Shown here: positions 46,053-54,568 of the stretch, one piece after another
Layout of the letters: every line of letters starts with the position of its first letter
Numbering within the stretch: position 1 is the first letter of the stretch
Assembly: GCA_001914405.1 (NCBI GenBank)
Contig: MSDW01000001.1
Span: 1,367,169-1,431,168, forward strand
Length of the DNA: 64,000 bases
Origin: Candidatus Methanohalarchaeum thermophilum
GTDB lineage: Archaea > Halobacteriota > Methanonatronarchaeia > Methanonatronarchaeales > Methanonatronarchaeaceae
Direction: 5' to 3'
Notes under the pieces: generated by a model
Databases searched by the model: none
What the model saw: the letters and a program-made list of their open reading frames with translations, nothing else
What the model was told of the DNA's origin: nothing
Program-made: the position numbers and the translations under genes

Positions 46053-46339
46053 TTTAATGCGTTAACCTCCATTACATCGATATCTTTTTTCAGCCTATAT
46101 AGGTTATAAACTATAGCTAAACCCACGCATACTTCTGCAGCAGAAATAGCAATAACTAATGAAGCGAATCCTTGGCCTATGAGGTTTTCAGTCGAAAATG
46201 CAACTAGATTAATATTTGCTGCATTTAAAATTAATTCTATGGACATTAAGATCTTAATTGGATGTCTTAGAGTAATAACCCCATATAATCCAATTAGTAC
46301 TAAACCAATAGATGTTATCAAAAAGTGAAAGGCAATCAA
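46046..46339 (-). CDS. fpoK: F420H2 dehydrogenase / complex I-like subunit K (NuoK-type)
   Basis: A 97-residue protein with three helices. The first loop and second helix contain LRHPIKILMSIELILNAANINLVAF, with the conserved membrane Glu. The third contains AISAAEVCVGLAIVYNLYRLK with the second conserved Glu. Its start overlaps the subunit J stop by 4 nt (ATGA). Length is as usual for the family. Confidence 0.93.
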   Translation of the reverse strand: MIAFHFLITSIGLVLIGLYGVITLRHPIKILMSIELILNAANINLVAFSTENLIGQGFASLVIAISAAEVCVGLAIVYNLYRLKKDIDVMEVNALKW

Positions 46340-46806
46340 TGATCTTCCCTCCTGATTATATAAGTTGCACCTATAATTGCAGATAAAAGAACAATTGAAA
46401 TAACTTCAAATGGAATTAATAAGTCGCTAAAGAGTAATCTTCCAATGTTTTGGGTTAATCCTTTGGTTCCACCAACTTCACGCGTAATAGAAATTGATGG
46501 ATAAAGAATCAAGAACCCTAGTAAACCGACTAAGACTATACCAGAGTATTTTCCTTCTCTCTTTATGCTTTTTCCTTCCTTACTTGTGAAATAAATCATT
46601 AATAACATCATTACACCGACTGCACCAGTATAAATTAAAATCTGAATTGCACCGAGGAACTGTGCTCCTACTGATAGGAAAAGTGCACCAACCCCACCAA
46701 AGCTAAATATCAGAAATAGGGCGGAGTGAACCATATCTTCAGATAATATAACCATTAAAGCGGATATTAGTACTAAAAAACTAATTATTAGCATTAGAGA
46801 TTGCAT
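46336..46806 (-). CDS. fpoJ: F420H2 dehydrogenase / complex I-like subunit J (NuoJ-type, undivided)
   Basis: A 156-residue membrane protein with five helices, including the conserved LGAIQILIYTGAVGVMMLLMIYF segment. In Methanosarcina and in haloarchaea this subunit is commonly split into two genes; here it is a single frame. Its start lies inside the last codons of subunit I (13-nt overlap). Confidence 0.9.
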   Translation of the reverse strand: MQSLMLIISFLVLISALMVILSEDMVHSALFLIFSFGGVGALFLSVGAQFLGAIQILIYTGAVGVMMLLMIYFTSKEGKSIKREGKYSGIVLVGLLGFLILYPSISITREVGGTKGLTQNIGRLLFSDLLIPFEVISIVLLSAIIGATYIIRREDH

Positions 46807-47312
46807 TCATCATCCTCCTCGTTATCTTCTTTTTCCATAAAAAGATCCTCAGGGGAAAACAACATATCTTCTCTCTTAGATGTGGAAAGCTTGTGCTCGG
46901 TAGTATTGAACATAGCTCCAGTTGGACATATGTCTACGCAGAAACCGCAGAAACTACATCTACCAAAGTAGATCTGAGGATACTCTTCTCCACCGTATTC
47001 AGGATTTTCTTCACTATCTATTTCAACCAATTCAATACAGTTATTTGGACAAATTTTCTCACATAACCCACAGTGAATACAGGCTTCTGGATCTACTCTT
47101 CTAAATCCTCTAAACCTTTCAGGTATTTCAAAGTCTTTTTTATACTGAGAATCAAACTTTTTCTTAATATCCTTGCCAAATTTATCTTCTAGAAATTTTA
47201 TTCGTTTTGGATAAGCCTCTTCAGGATATTCTCTGGTTTCAATATTCATTGCAGACTTAATGGTATACTTAAATGCTTTAAAAGTTTTTAGAAATTTCTT
47301 CACTAAATCCAA
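46794..47312 (-). CDS. fpoI: F420H2 dehydrogenase / complex I-like subunit I (2x[4Fe-4S] ferredoxin)
   Basis: A 172-residue iron-sulfur protein carrying two [4Fe-4S] clusters: CIHCGLCEKICP (about 78-89) and CSFCGFCVDICP (about 120-131). It passes electrons from the input module to subunit B. The C-terminus is unusually acidic (MEKEDNEEDDECNL). The start overlaps the subunit H stop by 10 nt. Confidence 0.93.
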   Translation of the reverse strand: MDLVKKFLKTFKAFKYTIKSAMNIETREYPEEAYPKRIKFLEDKFGKDIKKKFDSQYKKDFEIPERFRGFRRVDPEACIHCGLCEKICPNNCIELVEIDSEENPEYGGEEYPQIYFGRCSFCGFCVDICPTGAMFNTTEHKLSTSKREDMLFSPEDLFMEKEDNEEDDECNL

Positions 47313-48304
47313 CTAAACCACCCCATACTGACCAAGGCACCCGTAATCAATAGATTAAGAATCGACAAAGGAAGCAGATACTTCCATCCAATATCTATTA
47401 TTTGATCAATCCTAAATCTAGGTATAGCCCAGCGACTCCACATTAATATAACCAACGCAATATTAGTCTTTATTATGAACCAGATTACCGGTGGAAGAAA
47501 TCCAAAACTCTTCCAGCCTCCAAAATAAAGCAAAACAACTAACATTGACCCTAATATTAGGTGAATGTATTCTCCTACCATAGTAAGACCAAATCTCATT
47601 CCTGAATACTCTACGTTCCAACCACCCATAAGTTCTTGTTCTGATTCTTGCATATCAAAAGGAGTTCTTCCTGCTTCAGCATGTATAGCCAGAAGAAACA
47701 CAACAAAGCCAAGTGGCTGGAGTGCAAAGAACCAGATCTGATCCTGTGCTTGAACAATCTCTTTAATCCTGAGGCTGCCAACCATCACTACTACGGCAAC
47801 TATAGAAAGCGATAAAGGTATCTCAAAGCTAAGCATCTGTCCAATGTTACGAAGCGCACCTAGTAATGAAAACTTGTTATTAGACCCCCATCCTGCCATA
47901 AAAACTGCTATAGGGGAAATAGAAAACATTGCAATTAGGAAAAGAATACCTACATTTACATTACTTCCTATCAAACTAGGTGAAAAAGGTATAATAGATC
48001 CTGCAGCAATTAATGTAGACACTAAAACTATTGGAGCTAACTTAAAGACTTTTTTGTCTCCATCTGGAGGAACGAAATCCTCTTTTGAAACTAATTTAAT
48101 CAAATCTGCAACGAACTGTAAGATCCCAAATGGACCTACTCTAGTTGGCCCTAATCTAGATTGAAGTAAACCAGCCCATTTCCTTTCTATCCAGATGGAT
48201 AAGCCACCAATTGAAAAGACATAAACTAAAAAAACCGTGGCCGCAATTATACCCCAAAGAAGAGGGTCGCTTCTGATGTAATTAAACAATTCAACTAAGT
48301 TCAT
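47303..48304 (-). CDS. fpoH: F420H2 dehydrogenase / complex I-like subunit H
   Basis: A 333-residue membrane protein with eight helices forming the quinone- or methanophenazine-side pocket. Conserved segments are SIWIERKWAGLLQSRLGPTRVGPFGILQFVADLIKLVSKED, the loop AEAGRTPFDMQESEQELMGGWNVEYSGMRFG, and the C-terminal WAIPRFRIDQIIDIGWKYLLPLS. The start overlaps the subunit D stop (ATGA). Confidence 0.95.
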   Translation of the reverse strand: MNLVELFNYIRSDPLLWGIIAATVFLVYVFSIGGLSIWIERKWAGLLQSRLGPTRVGPFGILQFVADLIKLVSKEDFVPPDGDKKVFKLAPIVLVSTLIAAGSIIPFSPSLIGSNVNVGILFLIAMFSISPIAVFMAGWGSNNKFSLLGALRNIGQMLSFEIPLSLSIVAVVVMVGSLRIKEIVQAQDQIWFFALQPLGFVVFLLAIHAEAGRTPFDMQESEQELMGGWNVEYSGMRFGLTMVGEYIHLILGSMLVVLLYFGGWKSFGFLPPVIWFIIKTNIALVILMWSRWAIPRFRIDQIIDIGWKYLLPLSILNLLITGALVSMGWFSWI

Positions 48305-49401
48305 CGGTCTGCCTCACTTACACAGAAATCTAAGCTTCCAGCAATCGCATATAGATCTGCAATATACTCACCAACTAATAGTTTTGGTAATGGCTGCATG
48401 TTAGAATAGGTTGGACCACTCATTTTAAGCCTGTATGGTTGATCGCTTCCATCACTTACTAAATATGCTCTAAATTCTCCTCTAGCAGCTTCTACTCTAG
48501 TGTAAACTTCTCCTTCAGGTGGATTAATATTTAACAAAGGAATTTCATCTGGAGGCGTAGGATCTCCCTCAGGAAGGTCATCTAATACCTGTCTTATTAT
48601 CTTTATGCTTTCCAGCATTTCATCTAATCTAACCATAGTTCTAGCATAAGCGTCTCCTCCCTTGTATGAGGGAACGTCAAAGTTCAGTTGATCGTAAGCT
48701 GCATAAGGATCAAGTTTTCTTATATCAGTTTGAACGCCACTTCCTCTAATCACTGGTCCAACAACACCCAGTTCTTTAGCTTCCCTTTCCGACATTTTTC
48801 CAACATCTTTGGTTCTATTAATAAAAACAGAGTTATCTGTTAGTATATCCTTATATTCTTTAACTCTTTCTTCAATTGTTTCGACTTCTTCGTAGATATT
48901 TTGTATCATATCTTCTGTAATATCTTTTCTAACTCCTCCTACTCTATGGGTTGACATGTTTAGTCTTCCACCAATTGTTTCCTCAAATAACTTTAAGATG
49001 TGTTCCCTATCTCTAAAACCCCATAAAAGGAATGAAAACCAACCTAATTCAGATAACCATTCACCTAGCCAGACATAGTGAGAAATTAATCTCTGCATCT
49101 CCATAAACAGTACTCTAAGATATTTAGCTCTCTCAGATACTTCGATCCCAGCTAGTTCTTCTATAGCCTGGCAATAAAATTGGTTATTATTTACTGAATC
49201 TACATAACATACTCTGTCAGATAGAGGTATGAAACCGGTGTAAGTTCGATTTTCTGCTATCTTTTCGACGCCCTTATGAACATACCCAATATCTATCTCT
49301 GCATCGACAATTTCTTCTTCATCAACGGTCAGAAAAAGCTGATATGGCCCAGGTTGCTGAGGGCCCTGTGGACCGATGTGGATCTCCATCTCCTTTGTCA
49401 T
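48301..49401 (-). CDS. fpoD: F420H2 dehydrogenase / complex I-like subunit D (49-kDa type)
   Basis: A 366-residue peripheral-arm protein homologous to the large subunit of group 4 [NiFe] hydrogenases but without the nickel Cys pairs. It starts MEIHIGPQGPQQPGPYQLFL; the position of the loop matches GPQHPxxHG of complex I, but both His residues are replaced (Gly and Pro). The Tyr of the quinone site appears retained in CYVDSVNNNQF. The C-terminus ends GSLDFCVSEADR, as expected. The start overlaps subunit C by 4 nt. The altered loop suits a different lipid electron carrier such as methanophenazine; this is inference. Confidence 0.93.
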   Translation of the reverse strand: MTKEMEIHIGPQGPQQPGPYQLFLTVDEEEIVDAEIDIGYVHKGVEKIAENRTYTGFIPLSDRVCYVDSVNNNQFYCQAIEELAGIEVSERAKYLRVLFMEMQRLISHYVWLGEWLSELGWFSFLLWGFRDREHILKLFEETIGGRLNMSTHRVGGVRKDITEDMIQNIYEEVETIEERVKEYKDILTDNSVFINRTKDVGKMSEREAKELGVVGPVIRGSGVQTDIRKLDPYAAYDQLNFDVPSYKGGDAYARTMVRLDEMLESIKIIRQVLDDLPEGDPTPPDEIPLLNINPPEGEVYTRVEAARGEFRAYLVSDGSDQPYRLKMSGPTYSNMQPLPKLLVGEYIADLYAIAGSLDFCVSEADR

Positions 49402-49829
49402 TCTCTTCCCCCAATTGGATATTCTTTTCTTAGGGGATTTCCATCTATCTCTTCAGGTAAAAGCAGCTTCCTTAAATCTGAATTATCTTTGAAATCTATT
49501 CCAAACATCTCCCATACTTCTCTTTCATACCAGTTTGCGTAGCTCCATATATCACTTACAGTTGGAACCTTGGGATCTTCCTTGTCAACCTTAACCTTCA
49601 CTACCAAGACCTCTTTATGTTCATAACTTCCTAAGTGATAGACAACTTCCATATAATCTTTGTAGTCTACTGCAGTTAAAGAAGAGAGCCTATCAAATTC
49701 ATTTTCTATCGCAGTTTTGCATATGTTTTTTAGGTTATTTTTGTCTACTTTGATCTTTCCTTCTTTATCTTTTTCAATTGAGTATTCTTCTAGCTTATCC
49801 ATTAATTCTCTAGTCTTCTTGTTCTCCAC
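49398..49829 (-). CDS. fpoC: F420H2 dehydrogenase / complex I-like subunit C (30-kDa type)
   Basis: A 143-residue protein supporting subunits D and B in the peripheral arm. The conserved region VSDIWSYANWYEREVWEMFGIDFKDNSDLRKLLLPEEIDGNPLRKEYP is present. The longer frame begins at 49850, but GGAGGT (reverse of 49839-49844) lies 9 nt before GTG 49829, which gives a smaller overlap with subunit B. It is encoded separately from D, unlike the fused NuoCD of haloarchaea and many bacteria. Confidence 0.9.
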   Translation of the reverse strand: MENKKTRELMDKLEEYSIEKDKEGKIKVDKNNLKNICKTAIENEFDRLSSLTAVDYKDYMEVVYHLGSYEHKEVLVVKVKVDKEDPKVPTVSDIWSYANWYEREVWEMFGIDFKDNSDLRKLLLPEEIDGNPLRKEYPIGGRE

Positions 49830-50331
49830 TGTACTCGTACCTCCATTCAACTTTCTCCTCAGGTAATTTTCCCTCTAAGTCACCTTCTTCCTGTATTTTT
49901 TCTTGAAGTTCTCTTATACCATCCAAGAGAGCCTCTGGTCTAGGTGGACATCCTGGGATATGTACATCTATAGGTATATGTTCATCTACATCGGTGACCA
50001 TGGCGTAAGAATCATAAAATGGGCCACCAGAAATAGCGCATTCACCCATTGCTAAAACATACGTTGGATCAGTCATCTGGTCGTAGACATATTTTAGCCT
50101 AGGCAAGTATTTTTTTGTTATATATCCTCCGACTATTATTAGATCACATCTCCTGACTGATTCGAAATATAAAACACCCCATCTATCTGCATCGTAATGA
50201 GGTGTACTGGTCGCTAACATCTCCATACCACAACATCCTATAGGCTGTATAGCAGCCCAAAGGGAATTTTTTCTACCCCAATTCGAGATCTCTTTAAATA
50301 GTTTCTCTACTTTTCCGACTATTATCCCCAT
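49810..50331 (-). CDS. fpoB: F420H2 dehydrogenase / complex I-like subunit B (cluster N2)
   Basis: A 173-residue protein that carries the terminal [4Fe-4S] cluster N2, next to the lipid-carrier site. All four ligand Cys are present: the CC of PIGCCGMEM, MGECAISGGPF and IPGCPPRPEA. A start at 50352 is also open; ATG 50331 has GAGG about 9 nt before it and a shorter overlap with subunit A. It is one of the best-conserved subunits. Confidence 0.95.
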   Translation of the reverse strand: MGIIVGKVEKLFKEISNWGRKNSLWAAIQPIGCCGMEMLATSTPHYDADRWGVLYFESVRRCDLIIVGGYITKKYLPRLKYVYDQMTDPTYVLAMGECAISGGPFYDSYAMVTDVDEHIPIDVHIPGCPPRPEALLDGIRELQEKIQEEGDLEGKLPEEKVEWRYEYSGEQED

Positions 50332-50693
50332 TCTAACGCCCTCTTCTTCCATGCAAAAGCTAATCCTAGTAATAATACTAATATAAAGAATGATAGTTCA
50401 ATAAAGCCAATTAATCCTATTTCTTCAGCTATTAATGCCCAAGCATATAAAAAGATTACCTCAACATCGAATACCACGAACAGTATAGCGTATCTAAAAT
50501 ACTTTACCGATCTCTGTCCTACTGCCTCCATCGTAGGTTTCGAGGCACATTCGTATGGTATGTTTTTGTTCGGATTAGGGTTATTTGGCCTAATAAACTT
50601 TCCTGGCATCATTAAAATGATACATATAGCGGCACCTGCAACCCCAAAAAGTAATGGCGGTAACCAAGAACTTATCAACGTTATCCAACCCAC
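50322..50693 (-). CDS. fpoA: F420H2 dehydrogenase / complex I-like subunit A (NuoA-type)
   Basis: A 123-residue protein with three helices, the first gene of the 11-gene operon. The conserved FRYAILFVVFDVEVIFLYAWA segment is in the second helix, with its buried acidic residues. It starts with GTG at 50693, about 26 nt after a TATA box, so the transcript is probably leaderless. FpoF, FpoO and NuoEFG genes are not in the operon; the electron-input partner must be encoded elsewhere. Confidence 0.93.
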   Translation of the reverse strand: MGWITLISSWLPPLLFGVAGAAICIILMMPGKFIRPNNPNPNKNIPYECASKPTMEAVGQRSVKYFRYAILFVVFDVEVIFLYAWALIAEEIGLIGFIELSFFILVLLLGLAFAWKKRALEWG

Positions 50694-50718
50694 TTATACC
50701 TATTCTTAATTAATAATT

Positions 50719-50728
50719 GTTATAAATG
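50719..50728 (-). promoter_or_regulatory. TATA box of the fpo operon
   Basis: CATTTATAAC (reverse complement of this stretch) is centred about 30 nt before the GTG start of fpoA, the expected distance for a leaderless archaeal transcript. Confidence 0.5.
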
Positions 50729-50903
50729 TTTCGAGGGGGCTTTAACTAAAGAAAATAAAAAACACGAACCCTTCCCCCCAAAACCCAACTACTACCATCT
50801 TTAAATAAAATTAACTCTCAAGCCGAAGTAGTGATCCCAAAGAAACAAGTCAAAAAATATCAAAAGAACCTGACCCGAGCTTAAATAAAAAAAAATAATT
50901 TAT

Positions 50904-51239
50904 CTAGGTGGTTGAGAAGACCCCTTCCTAATCTTTGATTTTGGTAGAGGGATGAATCAACCCAAGGGGTTAAATGATTCTGTGTTTTAGTTAGGTTTTG
51001 GTTGTAGGGCAGGGGCTTTGGCCGAAGTTTATAGCCCGTGGACACAAGGACCTCTGTACCCATCTCCTTGGGTATTTAAAGTTCCTTGGATGAACCCAGG
51101 GGAACCTCCCCGAATAAAGCTTTTTGGATACTCTTGGCCCTGGACTGAGATGATTTGACGGTGGCAGGAAGTAAACCCCTCTGACTCTGGAAGCCTCCTT
51201 CCAAAATCCCTTGATTTTGGTGGAGGAGGAAGTCACAAC
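50904..51239 (+). mobile_element. Family B non-coding IS605-like element (complete copy)
   Basis: It follows TTTAT (50899-50903) and ends GGAAGTCACAA. The left end has CCTTCCTAATCTTTGATTTT hairpin and GATGAATCAA, and the right end CCTTCCAAAATCCCTTGATTTT. The interior holds GGGGCTTTGGCC and GTACCCATCTCCTTGGGTAT inverted repeats and a 3' block TGAGATGATTTGACGGTGGC, shared with the fragment at 15836-15928. There is no gene. It lies 49 nt downstream of the tRNA-Arg 3' end. Confidence 0.65.
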
Positions 51240-51288
51240 ATTAATAGTAATAAAAAACTAAAAAAAGATTTTTTTAGGGTTTTTGAGA

Positions 51289-51376
51289 CGGGCGTGGCGG
51301 GATTTGAACCCGCGATCTGCAGCTTTCACCCAAAAAAGGTAGGAGGCTGCCGCCCTATCCACTAGACTACACGCCC
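51289..51376 (-). tRNA. tRNA-Arg(CCU) with a 15-nt intron
   Basis: The acceptor stem is GGGCGTG (51370-51376 reversed) pairing with 51290-51296, with discriminator G at 51289. The T-loop reads GGTTCAAATCC. Anticodon CCT lies at 51341-51343, preceded by CT. The anticodon stem GCAGC/GCTGC encloses 22 nt rather than 7, so 15 nt (51325-51339) after A37 form an archaeal-type intron at the canonical 37/38 position. CCA is not encoded. The 5' end lies 1 nt after the ilvC stop codon. Confidence 0.93.
51325..51339 (-). other. tRNA-Arg intron
   Basis: The intron, read on the minus strand, is CCTTTTTTGGGTGAA. Removing it restores a 7-nt anticodon loop CTCCTAA. It would be removed by the archaeal splicing endonuclease from a bulge-helix-bulge-like fold. 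Confidence 0.8.
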
Positions 51377-51377
51377 A

Positions 51378-52361
51378 TCACTCACCATCTAACCACGGCA
51401 TCATTTCACGAAGTTCTTTTCCTACCTCTTCGATCTCATGGTTCTCTTCCATTTCTCTTAATCTCTTCATTGAGGGCAACCCTGTTTGGTTTTCAGAGAT
51501 CCACTCTCGTGCGAATTTACCTTTTTGTATATCGTCAAGTATCTTTTTCATATTCTGTTTTGATTTATCGTTAATGATATTTTCTCCCCTAGTTAAGCCA
51601 CCGTATTCTGCTGTATTACTCACTGAATTCCACATACCTTTTAAGCCCTTTTCGTGTATAAGATCTACAATTAGCTTTAATTCATGTAGTGATTCGAAGT
51701 AAGCTACTTCAGGCTGGTATCCTTCTTCAACCAATGTTTCGAAGGTTGTTTTTATCATCTCGGTTACCCCTCCACAGAGATCCACCTGTTCTCCGAATAG
51801 ATCTGTTTCTGTTTCTTCCTTAAATGAGGTTTCGATGACTCCTGCCTTGGTGCACCCAATTCCTTTTGCATAGGCGAGGGTTATCTCTTTTGCATCTCCA
51901 GTAGCATTTTGATTTACTGCAATCAATCCTGGAGTACCTGTATCTTCCTTGAATACTCTTCTAACTAGATGACCTGGGCCCTTAGGTGCAACCATTACTA
52001 CATTAACCTCTTCTGGTGGCTTTATTTGGTTGTAATGCACATTAAAGCCGTGTGCAAAAAACAATGTGTCTCCTTTATCTAGATAGGGTTCAATCTTATT
52101 TTCGTAAACCATAGGCTGTACTTCGTCTGGTATAAGCATAGAGATATACTTTGCTTCCTCTACAGCATCCTGTATTTTTTTAACCTCTAGTTCATCATTT
52201 TTTGCTTTCTTCCAAGATTTACCATTTTTTCGTGCTCCAACTACAACATCTAATCCTGTATCATCTAAATTAAGTGCATGTGCATGTCCCTGGCTACCAT
52301 ATCCTATTACAGCTATTTTTTCATTTAGGTAACTAAGATCTGCATCCTCTTCGTAGTACAT
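51378..52361 (-). CDS. ilvC: Ketol-acid reductoisomerase
   Basis: A 327-residue enzyme (short class I form) that converts acetolactate or acetohydroxybutyrate to the dihydroxy acid using NADPH and Mg2+. The Rossmann part has [17 protein letters not shown] (about 17-33). [16 protein letters not shown] and the knotted C-terminal domain with [22 protein letters not shown] supply the metal-binding Asp/Glu. ATG 52361 gives the typical start MYYEEDADL; a TTG start (52379) 18 nt upstream would overlap ilvH. The stop is 1 nt from the tRNA-Arg gene. Confidence 0.95.
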   Translation of the reverse strand: MYYEEDADLSYLNEKIAVIGYGSQGHAHALNLDDTGLDVVVGARKNGKSWKKAKNDELEVKKIQDAVEEAKYISMLIPDEVQPMVYENKIEPYLDKGDTLFFAHGFNVHYNQIKPPEEVNVVMVAPKGPGHLVRRVFKEDTGTPGLIAVNQNATGDAKEITLAYAKGIGCTKAGVIETSFKEETETDLFGEQVDLCGGVTEMIKTTFETLVEEGYQPEVAYFESLHELKLIVDLIHEKGLKGMWNSVSNTAEYGGLTRGENIINDKSKQNMKKILDDIQKGKFAREWISENQTGLPSMKRLREMEENHEIEEVGKELREMMPWLDGE

Positions 52362-52371
52362 TTTTGTAATT

Positions 52372-52869
52372 TTAATCAACCTCCATTGATTTTTTTCCTC
52401 TATTTAAAGCTACAGTACCAGTTTTAGCTATTTCTTTTATCCCATGTTCTTTAAGCATCTCAATTATAGCTTCTATTTTGTCTCTATCTCCAGTTACTTC
52501 TATCGTTACATTTTTTTTGCTTACATCAACTACATTTGCTCTAAATACATCAGCTATTTGCATAATCTCAGATCTGTCTTCGGAATCCGAAGTATTCACT
52601 TTTATCAAAGCTAACCTTCTTTCTACATAATCTTTAGATATTTCACTGACCTTTATTACTTCTATTTGTTTATTAAGTTGTTTTGTAACCTGTTCAAGTT
52701 CTTTTTCGTCTCCTTTGATGGATATCGTCATCCTGGAGATATCAGGGTTTTCAGTCATTCCCACTGAAATAGTGCTAATATTAAACCCTCTTCTACTAAA
52801 TAAGCCAGCAACTCGGTTAAGTACCCCAGGTTTATTTTCTACCAACAAACCAAGTATATGGACCCCCAT
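52372..52869 (-). CDS. ilvH: Acetolactate synthase regulatory subunit
   Basis: A 165-residue protein with an N-terminal ACT domain ([34 protein letters not shown]) and a second ACT-like domain (about 85-155). It binds valine and controls the catalytic subunit IlvB encoded immediately upstream. GGGAG about 9 nt before ATG 52869 acts as ribosome-binding site. Confidence 0.95.
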   Translation of the reverse strand: MGVHILGLLVENKPGVLNRVAGLFSRRGFNISTISVGMTENPDISRMTISIKGDEKELEQVTKQLNKQIEVIKVSEISKDYVERRLALIKVNTSDSEDRSEIMQIADVFRANVVDVSKKNVTIEVTGDRDKIEAIIEMLKEHGIKEIAKTGTVALNRGKKSMEVD

Positions 52870-52873
52870 CTTC

Positions 52874-54568
52874 TTAATCTCCCTTTATATCTTTTCTTTC
52901 TAACATTTCTGTTAGAGTAGATCCGGAAGGAACCATTGGATAAACATTTTCTTCTTTTTTTACCTTAAAGTCAATTAAAACAGGTTTATCAGTAGAATTT
53001 GCTATATCTATGGCTTCCTCGACTTCGCTATCTTTCTCGACAACCATTCCTTTAGCTCCAAAACCTTCTGCTATCTTACTGAAATCTGGGTTTTCACCTA
53101 AATGTGTCTGTGAGTATCTTTCATCGAAGAAGAGTTCCTGCCACTGTCTAACCATTCCAAGATAGTTGTTGTTAAGTATTGCGATATTAATAGGTAGATT
53201 GAATTTAACGGCTGTAGCTATCTCTTGTATATTCATCTGTATGCTTCCGTCACCAGCTATATTCCAAACTTTTTTATCGGGAGCCGCGATCTGTGCTCCG
53301 ATCGAAGCTGGTAATCCATAACCCATTGTTCCAAGTCCACCGCTGGTTAAAAAAGTCCGAGGTTTCTTAAACTTGTAGTAGTGAGCAGCCCACATTTGGC
53401 ACTGCCCAACTTCAGTTGCCAAAATGGTGTCATCAGGAGTTTTCTCGCTAATTTTTTTAACCACAAATTGGGGTTTTATCCTTTTTCCTTCGCTTTTAAG
53501 TGATTCTGATTTTTCTTTTTTCCATCTCTTTATTTTATTGTGCCATTCTGTGTTTTCCTTTTTGATTTTTTTTCTATTGATTCTTTTTATTAATTTATTA
53601 AGCGCTTTTTTAGCATCTCCAACTATTGGTATATGGGTCTTTACATTTTTCCCTATCTCAGCTGGGTCAATATCGATATGAACTATTTTAGCATTGGGGG
53701 CGAATCCTTCAATTTTTCCGGTAACCCTATCATCGAACCTAGCTCCAACAGCAATAATTAGATCTGATTCAGTTATAGCATAGTTAGCTTCTTTTGTTCC
53801 ATGCATACCTAGCATACCTAGACATAAATCACTTTCTTCATTGTAACATCCCTTGGCTAGTAATGTAGTAGTTACAGGAGCCATTATAGTCTCTGAAAGT
53901 TCTCTAAGTTCTTTAGATGCGTTACTTGCTATGACTCCTCCTCCAGCATATATAACAGGTCTTCTTGCTTCCATTATAGCATCGACTGCTTTTTTGATCT
54001 GAAGCTCGTGAGGGCGAAATGTTGGATTGTAACCGGGTAAGCTTATATCCTTAGGGTAATCAAAATCAATATCTTCACTTTGTAGGTCTTTAGGTATATC
54101 GATTAAAACAGGACCATTTCTACCGGTTTCTGCAATATGAAAACTCTTTTTGATTGTACTTAAAATGTTTTTACTTTCTTTTAGCAATTGGTTATGTTTA
54201 GTAATAGGAATTGTGATTCCAGTGGTATCGGCTTCTTGAAATGCATCGTTTCCTATCATCTCTACCGGAACCTGTCCAGTTAAGGCAACTACCGGAACGG
54301 AATCCATATGTGCAGTCGCTATCCCTGTAACTAGATTTGTGGCACCTGGACCTGATGTTGCGATGCATACTCCAGCTTTTCCTGTTACTCTTGCGTATCC
54401 ATCTGCTGCATGTGCTGCACCCTGCTCGTGTCTTGTTAAAATATGCTTTAGGTCATCATCCTCGTGAATAGCATCGTATAGGTCGATAACTGCTCCACCA
54501 GGATAACCAAAGACATGTTCAACATCCTCTTTTTTAAGAGCTTTGATAATGGCTTCAGCTCCCTTCAT
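52874..54568 (-). CDS. ilvB: Acetolactate synthase catalytic subunit
   Basis: A 564-residue thiamine-diphosphate enzyme that condenses pyruvate with pyruvate or 2-oxobutyrate, the first common step of branched-chain amino-acid synthesis. Seen are [39 protein letters not shown] (catalytic Glu), [27 protein letters not shown] and the ThDP-binding [29 protein letters not shown]. It overlaps cimA by 14 nt. Confidence 0.95.
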   Translation of the reverse strand: MKGAEAIIKALKKEDVEHVFGYPGGAVIDLYDAIHEDDDLKHILTRHEQGAAHAADGYARVTGKAGVCIATSGPGATNLVTGIATAHMDSVPVVALTGQVPVEMIGNDAFQEADTTGITIPITKHNQLLKESKNILSTIKKSFHIAETGRNGPVLIDIPKDLQSEDIDFDYPKDISLPGYNPTFRPHELQIKKAVDAIMEARRPVIYAGGGVIASNASKELRELSETIMAPVTTTLLAKGCYNEESDLCLGMLGMHGTKEANYAITESDLIIAVGARFDDRVTGKIEGFAPNAKIVHIDIDPAEIGKNVKTHIPIVGDAKKALNKLIKRINRKKIKKENTEWHNKIKRWKKEKSESLKSEGKRIKPQFVVKKISEKTPDDTILATEVGQCQMWAAHYYKFKKPRTFLTSGGLGTMGYGLPASIGAQIAAPDKKVWNIAGDGSIQMNIQEIATAVKFNLPINIAILNNNYLGMVRQWQELFFDERYSQTHLGENPDFSKIAEGFGAKGMVVEKDSEVEEAIDIANSTDKPVLIDFKVKKEENVYPMVPSGSTLTEMLERKDIKGD

